Of a stretch of 64,000 nucleotides of DNA, positions 55,990-64,000 are shown piece after piece. Position numbers and translations under genes: made by a program. The DNA is taken from contig NC_134023.1 of the NCBI RefSeq assembly GCF_040712315.1, positions 12,843,442 through 12,907,441 of the forward strand, read 5' to 3'. The stretch comes from Castanea sativa (lineage: Eukaryota; Streptophyta; Magnoliopsida; Fagales; Fagaceae). The notes beneath the pieces are model-generated. The model did not search any database. It saw only the letters and a program-made list of their open reading frames with translations, and was not told where the DNA came from. Position 1 is the stretch's first letter. Every line of letters begins with the position of its first letter.

Positions 55990-57726
55990 GGCAAAAAACT
56001 CATTTTAGTCCCTACATTTTCACGCGATTCCCACTTTGGTCCCTAACTTTTTTTCCACCGCTTTTAGTCCCTAAAATCAAAAAAATGATCTCGTTTTTGT
56101 CTCTACCGTCAGTGCCCTAACGGCAAAGTCCTAGATAGTAGACGGTAGCTGATGTGGCGCTGACGTGGCAATTAAAATATTATTACAAAATATTATTTGG
56201 CATTTTTATATGCCACATTAACATTTTAATTTTTTTTAAAAGGCATGTCAGAAAATTTGAACCAAAAAAGAAAATAAATTAAAAAACAAAAATTAAATCT
56301 AATTAAAAAACGGTTTAAAACTCATCAAAAAAAAAAAAAACGGTTTAAAAAAAATCTAATTAAAAGATCAAATCAAATTCTCTTCTCCTCTCTCTCTCTC
56401 TGAGCTATGGTCTTTCTTTTCCTCTCTTACTGGTGGTGGTGGTGGAGTCATCCCACGATGAGGAGAGGAATGAGTAGCGGCGGACGGATCGAGTTGCAGT
56501 CGACGGATGGACCTTAGTCTGTGTTGGAAGGAGCCGATTGGGTTGGAGGTTGGGTCAAGAGAGAGATCGTAGATCTGGGTTTGGATGAGGCGATTGTTGA
56601 AGAGTAACGGCAGACGGATCGACTTGCAGTCGACGGATGGACCTTAGTCTGCGTTGGAGGGAGCCGATTGGGTTGGAGGTTGGGTGAAGAGAGAGATCGT
56701 AGATCTGGGTTTGGATGAGGCGAGTGTTGAAGAGAGAGATTGTAGATTTGGATGAGGCGATTTTTGAAGAGAGAAACAGAGGTGTTTTTGAAGCATTTCC
56801 TGGTTGAAGAGAGCAACGGAGGGCTGTGATTGAGAGACGATGGGCTTGGGTGTGGGTGTTGATGTCGAAACTGTAGAAGATATCTGGTGATGGAGTTAAG
56901 GTTGTTGCTGCTGGGAAGGAGGTGGTGGCCAAAAATTTGAGAGATCGGAACTCATGAAAGACTCGATGATCGATGCGTTGTCGTCTTGTTCTGGGTTTTT
57001 TTGTTTTTGTTTTTTTCGAGAGGATGTGGATTTTTTTTTGATTTTATGGGTTTTTTGTGTGTTTTGTTTCCCAAGAAAATTTCTGGGTTTATGGGTTTGC
57101 TATGAATTGGGTTAGTTACTATGTTTATGGGTTTGTTTCTTGGATTTATTTTTTGTTTTTTTGGATTTGATGGAGATTGGGTTTGGTTGCTGGATTTGGA
57201 GTTTGCTAGAGATTTGTTTGGTTGCTTCTTGGATTTGGGAAGAACATGAAGAAAATTTCCTCTTAGTATTTAATTTAATTTTTTCTTCTTTTTTTGTTTG
57301 TGTTCTTCTGATATGGGTTTGAGTTCTTGATTGCTGGGTTCGGGCTGTGAAGAACACAAATAACAAGTTGAGGAACATGAATATTAAGAAAAGAAAATTT
57401 TAATTAAAATTTTAAATTAATTAGATTTAAGGTTTTTCTTAAAATTTAATTTTAAATTTTTTTTCTGACATGGCTTGTAAAAAAAAATTAAAATGCTGAC
57501 GTGGCATATAAAAATGTCAAATAATATTTTTTAATAATATTTTAATTGCCACATCAGTGCCACGTCAGCTACCGTCTGCCACCTAGGACTTTGCCGTTAG
57601 GGCACTGACGGTAGGGACAAAAACGAGGTCGCTTTTTTGATTTTAGGGACTAAAACGGTGAAAAAAAAGTTAGGAACCAAAGTGAGAATCTTGTAAAAAT
57701 ATAGGGACTAAAATTGGTTTTTCACC
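55990..57726. mobile_element. Mutator-like element with perfect 9-bp duplication
   Basis: Terminal inverted repeats of roughly 250 bp: the left arm starts ggcaaaaaactcattttagt and the right, inverted, ggtgaaaaaccaattttagt. Both arms run through gtccctaac, ccgtcagtgccctaacggca and gctgacgtggcaattaaaat. The 9-bp flanks aataaaata at 55981-55989 and 57727-57735 are identical. The interior (56380-57380) is unrelated in composition to the arms and carries a tandem 130-bp repeat. It holds no transposase, so it is non-autonomous and a candidate gene-capturing Pack-MULE. Confidence 0.85.
56472..56731. repeat. Two tandem 130-bp repeats inside the Mutator-like element
   Basis: Copies at 56472-56601 and 56602-56731 share gcagtcgacggatggacctt, ggagccgattgggttggagg and gtagatctgggtttggatga, with few differences. 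A third, shorter degenerate piece follows to about 56775. Confidence 0.8.
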
Positions 57727-57735
57727 AATAAAATA

Positions 57736-58750
57736 TTTAAATGGTTAAAGAAAAGAAAATATTTAAATAGAAATATAAAAATAATAAATAGAGTGATGCG
57801 TATTTGTATATCAATTTACCTTGCTAAATAGAAAAAAAAGGACTTTTTAGTTATATTTAGCTTAAAGTAATGCAATAGCCACACATTATTTTACAATTTT
57901 TTAATAAACAGTTGATGCAACAAATTTAGAATTCTTACATGGTTTAGCTTAAAGTAATGCAATAGCCACTCATTTTGTCTCACAATCAATATCACTTTTT
58001 ACTTACCAATAATAACTTAGCATACTAGCAATTTATAAAATTGTTTATGACTTTATCATTTTTTGTTAGGTTGAAATTTGGTTGGGCTCATGCTCCAAGC
58101 CTCAACATATATAAAATGAAAAAAAACTTATTTATTTATTTATTAAAACAAACACACAGGCATATGTGTGTGTCTATATAAAACTTATTTATTTGTTTAT
58201 TATTAAGAGCAAACACTATAAGTTAAAACTTTCTTAAAAAAAAAAAAAAACTTTGAGATGCTTGAGGTGAATATGCTGATTATCAATAGGATTAAACAAA
58301 AAAGAAAAAAGAAAAAAAGAGAGAGGAAGAAGTATATACGTATAATCGTATATTGTATACTATTTTTTTTAAAAAAGATTTTGGCATATTACTGCGTGTC
58401 GGAATGGAGGGAAAGCCCCAGCTCATAAATTTCAAACTCAAAAAAGTCACGAAAAATTCAAAGTCATTCATCGCACCAAACACACACACACACAAAAAAA
58501 GACAAAAAGAGAGAACTTAATAAAAAAAGACAGCTATATAATACTAATAATAATTAACAAAAAGAGAAAAAAAAAAAAAAAAGATTAACATCGAAACCAA
58601 ACCAAACCAAATCAAACCTGTCCTGTCCAAAAAGCAACAACTCATAACATAACATCACCTGTCCCATTTCCCATTTCTCCAACTACCCAAAAAATTCATC
58701 GAGAAAGAGAGAGAGAAAAAGAGAGAGAGTGAGGGGAGCTGCGATCAGGT
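57736..58750 (+). promoter_or_regulatory. Upstream region and 5' UTR of the At4g15545-like gene
   Basis: The distal part is AT-rich without features. A TATA-like gctatataatac lies at about 58533-58544, about 210 bases before the start codon. A GA-rich leader (58701-58735) lies between them. The transcription start is inferred, not seen. Confidence 0.45.
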
Positions 58751-61700
58751 ATGTTGCAGCAGAGCAGCGGAGGTGGGACTGTGACTGTGGTGGGGCCGGA
58801 CTTCGAGCTCCCCGACGAGATACTGTCGGTGATTCCCACGGATCCCTACGAGCAACTCGATCTGGCCCGGAAGATCACGTCCATGGCGCTGGCTTCTCGC
58901 GTCTCCAAGCTCGAGTCCGAGGTCGCCCGCATGCGCCATAGGCTTCACGAGAAGGACCAGGCGCTGTTCGACCTCGAGGACCGCTTCGGTTCGCTCGAGC
59001 GAGCCTACCAGGAGGCCCAGGCCAGACTCAATGTCGCTCTCGATGATAATGTACGTACTTCCCTACCTACCTACCTACCTACCTTCCTCTCTAATGCTTT
59101 AGGCGTTGTTGATTGTTTGCTGTGAAAATTTGATGTTTCCTATGGCTAGTGTGTGTGTGTGTGGGGGGGGGGGTGTTTAGCTCAATTGAATAAATAATTT
59201 GATGTTTCCTATGTGTTGATTATTTTTAATTTTTTTTACAAGTAATGATTAGGTGTTGATTGTTTGCTGAGTAAATTTGGGAAACAAAATTTGATGTTTA
59301 CTATGTTTTTTTTTAATTTATTTTTATGTTTATGTTTTGATTGTTTTTCAATAAAGTGTGGGGGTGTTTAGCTCAATTGAATATATAATTTGATGTTTCC
59401 TATGTTTTTTTTATGTTTATGTTTTATTTATTTTTAATTTTTACAGGTAATGATTAGGTGTTGATTGTTTGCTGAGAAAATTTGGGAAACAAAATTTGAT
59501 GGTTCCTATGTTTTAAGTTTTTTTTTTTTTAATAGTTGTGTGAGTCAAGAGTCAAAACAATTGAATAAATAGTTGTGTGAGTCAAGAGTCAAGATAATGA
59601 ATTAAGCGCCTGTTTTATTTTTTATTTTTATTTTTAAATAAAGAAAGTTTTTGAGATTTGAGGGTTTCTTGTCCTTTGATTTTTGTAGCTATAGTTTAAT
59701 TAATAGTTACTTATTTAGTTATCAAAGCAATAATTTGGTGCTGTTTGTTTGTTGAGAAAAATTGGGGGGAAGTTTTGAAGGTTTCTATGTTATTTTATTT
59801 TTGGGTAAGAATTAGTTATTTTTCATTAAGTGTGGGGTGTTACTGTTTAGCTCGATTGAATAAAATAGTTGTGTAGTTCAGACAATGTGTATGGTGGTTT
59901 TTTTTTAATACTACAAAATTTTTTATTTGAGTTATATAGTTTTTAATGATGATTTGGTGGGTTTTTTGCTGTTTGGATGAGGAGAATTTTTTGGGAGGAG
60001 GAAAGAAAAGAAATCTTTTGAGTTTTGGGGGGGGGGGGGGAAGAAAATTGTGAAATACTTTCGAGTTTTTTCTAGTTTAGGGATTTTGGAAATGAGTAGG
60101 ATTTCATTAGAGTTACAGTGAAGCTTGATTGTGTAACCTTTTCAATGAGAAATTTAAGTTGGGATAATTTGCAATTAGGATATGAGAAAGTAGTGCTTTA
60201 TATGTGTTCTAAAAAAGAGAAAAGGTAAAGGGAGCAATTTCCAATTTCTAATTTTTAATTTTTCATAAAAAGGGTTTGTTTGTTTTAGCTTAAAATGGCA
60301 GCATTATTTTCACTGCCAGTTACAATTATATTTTTAAAAATCTAATTTCTTTAATCAAAATAGGCCGATGAAAATCAGCCAATCCAAACACACTCTTAAA
60401 CTCTATTGATGTTTTATAATTGTGTTGTGTGCTGTTGATTGGAAACCGATGACTGTAATTGTTGATGGAAACCCTAACGAGTTGATATATTAGATAATCC
60501 TGTGTTTGCCAGAAAACTTATTTGTTCCATGCTATTTTGGGTTGTCAATTGAAGATGGGTGGAATTATTTGAGTAAAATTGTTTTTATGAAGCCTAGAGA
60601 GTGGAATTGTATAAAAAGATGGGCCTATATAAGTATGCTGTATGAAAATGTTGGCCCCTATGAGTATGGGTTTTGTAATGATTTGAGACCTTAATCATTG
60701 CCTGGTTGCTAATAAAACTGAAAAAGAAAAATAAAAACTTTGATTGAATTTTGACAAGTTCTATATTTTGCATATGTTAAACTAGTTTAAATCAAGTAGT
60801 TGTATTACGGTCCAAGAGAGATGGGTTTTTAGCCTCCATTTATTTCCCTTCAAATCCTCACTAAAAGAATGAAGCATTTGAAACTGATTTTTACTTCCTT
60901 TATTTTTTGGATTGAAGATGAGGCTTTCAAGGGAACGGGATTCTTTGGAAATAACTACAAAGAAGCTTGGCCGTGATTTGGCAAAGGTGAGGTTTTACTA
61001 TTTTTCTGTGGTTGAATTATAGTCATCTAGTTGTTCATTTGCTAAGGTTCTTTTTATTTTTCTATTCTATTAATCTTGCAACTTTTTCTTCGCGGTTGAA
61101 GAATACTATAATGAGTTGTATAGTGACATTTTGGGCTGCCTTTCTCTTTCTATTCTTTCTTCCATAATCGATGACAAAAGTGAGTCAATGTAGTTGGAAA
61201 AAAAGTTATTGGAATATAATGGTAGGCTTTGCCTCCATCAAAGCAATATTCGTTTTGGTCATTCCTTCCATTGTATATTTTTATTTCATCCCTATTTCCT
61301 TCCCACCAAATTAAAAAAAAAAAAAAAAAAAACTTTAACACTAACGTTCACCAGATTAACAAAAAAATCATTATTTCCAATCAGATCCTAGGTTTTGGTT
61401 CAAGGTTTAGTATGCTGAAACTTCCACAGAATTGATTTCTAAGACAACTGTAATGACCATTTAATAAAAAATTGTATAGAACAGATAGATGTAACTTCAT
61501 TTAAAATGTCTAGCTAATGTGAAATATCAGAAACATTTTACATATAGACTAATTTGTTGCCATGAACTTTTAGCTGCTGATTTGTTAAATAAGTTTATAG
61601 AAATAACTGCGTCACAAAGAACTGCTTATGTTTGTGTTTGATGCTAAGTTTGGCATCTGTTGTAGTTGGCATTTCCTCTATGTTTACCTAGTTTCATTTT

Positions 61701-63743
61701 ATTTTCCAGAAGTTAAATTAAATTTATTGTTTGGGATGTTAATACCAATTTGATATGAATCACATGTGGTTTGATTGTAAGATTATCTGCTTCAAGTGGC
61801 CAGGAAAGATATGCCAAATTGAGTCAATCTGATATGGCCTAGTGGCTCCTAGTTGGAGTTTGGACCTGCTTGGTGATGTTCAAAGGCCTTAAAAATGCTT
61901 AGTATTGGGCTCTTTGATATCTACTTTTGTTTGACAAAGTAGTTTTTCATTCATTTGGATCCAGGACAATGCACTCACAAAAGAGGACTTGATGTTTGAG
62001 GAAAGAAAAGGAACAAAAAAAAAAAAAAAAAACGGAACCTAGGAATCACCACCAATTAGTGAAAATAGCAAAATAAAATCTAGGAATCACCACCTAGGGT
62101 TGTTTGGAATCAACATCAAGCATTGGAGAAGGATAGGAACACTACAATCACCATTGCCACCAAGCAGTAAAAGAAAACTTCCAACCCAAACTTCATTAAT
62201 CCATGATCAACTATCTACAATAGTGAGTCCAGGGGTCTTTTAATAGGCTCTTCTATTTATGTCAAATATGGAAAGAAAATAAGCTCATAATGACATTACA
62301 TCACATATGAGAGTAAAAATCTAATAGCAATCAATTCTCTCTAATAACATCCATCATTGTCAATCATGATTTATAAGGCCAAATAAAATCAATCATCATT
62401 AATAGGTCCTGTCACAGACAAACTTAAACTCTAAATGGTGTGAATAAGTTAATGTTGAAAGAAGTAAGAAAATTACTAATTTATTAGGTATTGAAGTTCT
62501 AGTGGTCTATATAAGCATGCTAATTGTACTCCAATTGAGACAAGTTTATGATAAATAAAATTTCAGTTGGGAATTTTACAATGACTCAGTGTTAACTCCA
62601 GCCAACCCTACGTATTACTTCCTAGGTTTATTTTTATATTTTTGTATTGTTTTTCTTGCAAATTTCTTTGGAGAATAGCATACTGTAGCTCAAATGTCAT
62701 TTTCACCTCTTGTAAGGGAAAGGTGCAGGATGAGTTTTTAGTTTCAGTTGTTCAAAGATTTACTGGGTGCATGTTTAACTTACTAGTAAAATTTGCTTCC
62801 CCCACCCCCCCTTCCTTAATACATGACTGCAATTATGTTTATTTCAGCAAATGAGTTGTTCATCTTTCAATTTGTATGGAATTTTCTTGTTTCCATTTTT
62901 TTTTTCTATTTATCCATATCTATATTTCATCTTGTCTGCTTCATAGTACTTCTTCCTTTTTATTTTTGGATAGGTAGAAGCACTATAAAGCAGACAGGAT
63001 GAAATATAGTGCTTCTAACTGTACTTATGGAATTCCTTACTATACTAACTCGAGAGATAAAGTTACTGACCTATTTTTTAAATTAGGACTCAGTTTTTTG
63101 GTTCCCTCATGTTGCCCATTGTCCCTTGTTCTTCTGTTTAGAGTTTCTTTCTATTGTTACTTTCAGTTTTGCTTGTTTAACATGCTTGCTGCTACTAGAT
63201 CTTTATTGTGGATACTGAAAGCTTATTTGATAACTGCTGGCCTGTCTTCTTGAATTGACAGTTGGAACAATTTAAGAGACAACTGATGCAGTCCCTAAAT
63301 GATGACACATCTGTAAGATTTCCATATTTAGTTTGTTTCTACTCTTTTTTTTAACAAAGACATTTCATGAGTTATATGGAACTAGTGTATTAATGAATTT
63401 TTTTCCCTGAGAAATAATTAGCTTTTGTGTTTTGTTTTAACAGACAGCTGAAACTGTTGATATTGGTACATGTGACCAACCAATTCCTAGGGCGTATCCT
63501 GATAAGGGTATATTACCTGACTTCATGAATTGTTTGATAAATGTGACCGTATTATGAACTAATATTATCTAGCAGATGTTGAGCTCTTGGTCAAGGGTCT
63601 CACATTTGTTTCTTTTATGTTTCCTGGACGTGGTTGGCATCATGCATTCGTCTTTTTAAATCTTACAGATGAGGGGGCCAATGGCTATGTGGCACATCAA
63701 TCTTTGACTGGCTCAACAGACCTAGCAAATAAAACTGATGAAG
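58751..63743 (+). CDS. At4g15545-like coiled-coil protein, exons 1-5 (partial)
   Basis: Exons: 58751-59050, 60918-60986, 63262-63312, 63444-63507, 63669-63743; frame is continuous and introns are GT/AG. This gives 186 codons plus one base, and the gene continues past the window. The start is the ATG giving MLQQSSGGG. Residues 18-60 hold the family hallmark ELPDEILSVIPTDPYEQLDL and ARKITSMALASRVSKLESEV; residues 52-145 form a coiled coil ending LEQFKRQLMQSLNDD. Arabidopsis At4g15545 relatives are described, as I recall, as NAI2-interacting proteins (NAIP) linked to endoplasmic-reticulum bodies; otherwise the role is unclear. Intron 1 is 1.9 kb and intron 2 is 2.3 kb. Exon 1 is much GC-richer than the introns, and the gene looks intact as far as seen. 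Confidence 0.88.
59051..60917 (+). other. Intron 1 of the At4g15545-like gene
   Basis: The intron runs from GTACGT to ATTGAAG. It contains at least three related copies of a segment with tttgatgtttcctatg and gattaggtgttgattgtttg (about 59130-59510), a local tandem-type duplication, and poly-G runs at about 59163 and 60028. No other gene is seen. Confidence 0.6.
60987..63261 (+). other. Intron 2 of the At4g15545-like gene
   Basis: A 2.3-kb intron with a poly-A run at 61314-61331 and a small hairpin at 62921-63008, listed separately. No coding exon with splice signals in frame was found inside. Confidence 0.6.
62921..63008. repeat. Small near-perfect inverted repeat (hairpin)
   Basis: Arms of about 35 bp: tatatttcatcttgtctgct... 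at 62921-62955, and its complement ending ...cagacaggatgaaatata at 62973-63008. They have about five mismatches and a 17-base loop. The size and pairing resemble a microRNA-type foldback or a tiny MITE. No known microRNA sequence is recognised. Confidence 0.7.
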
Positions 63744-64000
63744 GTATATGATCTGTTTGTCTTTTTAGCCTAGGTTGTGCCTCTACATGGTTCCCTTTTA
63801 ATAGCTTACAATTTTGTTTATAATCATATTTGATAGTGCATATGATCTTGACTTTCTCTCAATAACTTATTTATTTATTTATATTTTAGAAATCTTGCCG
63901 TTGATTACACATTATTATTATTCTTAACTTATTGGATATTAATTACTTTGATCAATAAACACATGTTCTGCCTATAATTTTTAAATACAAAAAACTAGAA
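63744..64000 (+). other. Start of intron 5 of the At4g15545-like gene
   Basis: After the donor GTATATG the sequence is AT-rich to the window edge; the next exon is outside. Confidence 0.55.

Noticed and set aside
56514..56932. Minus-strand frames of 100-125 codons
   Set aside because: They are explained by a 130-bp tandem repeat in the Mutator-like element. Any captured-gene origin is noted as a finding, not called a gene.
60506..60694. 62-codon frame in intron 1 of the At4g15545-like gene
   Set aside because: No splice signals link it in frame to exons 1 and 2, and no family similarity was recognised.

Overview
The window is nuclear DNA from a flowering plant, most likely a woody core eudicot. 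Three things point there: two intron-rich genes of plant families, an AT-rich background packed with plant transposons (hAT, Mutator-like, Tourist-like MITEs, TG...CA LTRs, a TRIM), and an integrated plant pararetrovirus. The species cannot be fixed from the sequence alone; I lean towards a tree genome such as Fagaceae, but only by impression.

Layout. 1-1210: repeat-rich spacer. 1211-8745: a rearranged endogenous caulimovirid made of several fragments. A partial plus-strand copy (coat protein, protease, reverse transcriptase, RNase H, unknown C-terminal domain) stands head-to-head with a shorter minus-strand copy, and pieces of the viral intergenic promoter region occur four times. 8746-20318: transposon-dense, with Tourist-like MITEs, a Tourist-like element with TTA duplications, a copia-type LTR, two hAT elements and a solo LTR inserted into one of them. 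20319-29779, minus strand: a complete 14-exon gene for the multidomain nuclear cyclophilin CYP59 (PPIase, RRM, zinc knuckle, Arg/Asp/Glu-rich tail), with a miniature LTR retrotransposon in its second intron. 30637-38096: a second solo LTR of the family seen at 15 kb, a hAT element with nested MITEs, and a Mutator-like element with nested MITEs. 38781-40580: a large inverted duplication of an F-box-family DUF295 (KIB1-4 beta-propeller) gene fragment. 40581-58500: more transposons (MITEs, two further LTR insertions, a hAT transposase remnant, a Mutator-like element with a perfect 9-bp target duplication), an unidentified broken gene fragment and GC-rich minisatellite DNA. 58751 to the right edge, plus strand: the first five exons of an At4g15545-like coiled-coil protein gene, which runs off the window.

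Only the cyclophilin and the At4g15545-like gene look like ordinary functional host genes. The DUF295 arms, viral copies and hAT transposase are broken or partial. The features most worth a second look are the head-to-head viral locus (no frameshift, only in-frame stops, and a C-terminal domain I cannot assign), the DUF295 inverted repeat as a possible hairpin-RNA locus, and several nested insertions whose target-site duplications can be read directly. Splice sites were placed by hand from GT/AG signals, frame continuity and remembered family sequence.
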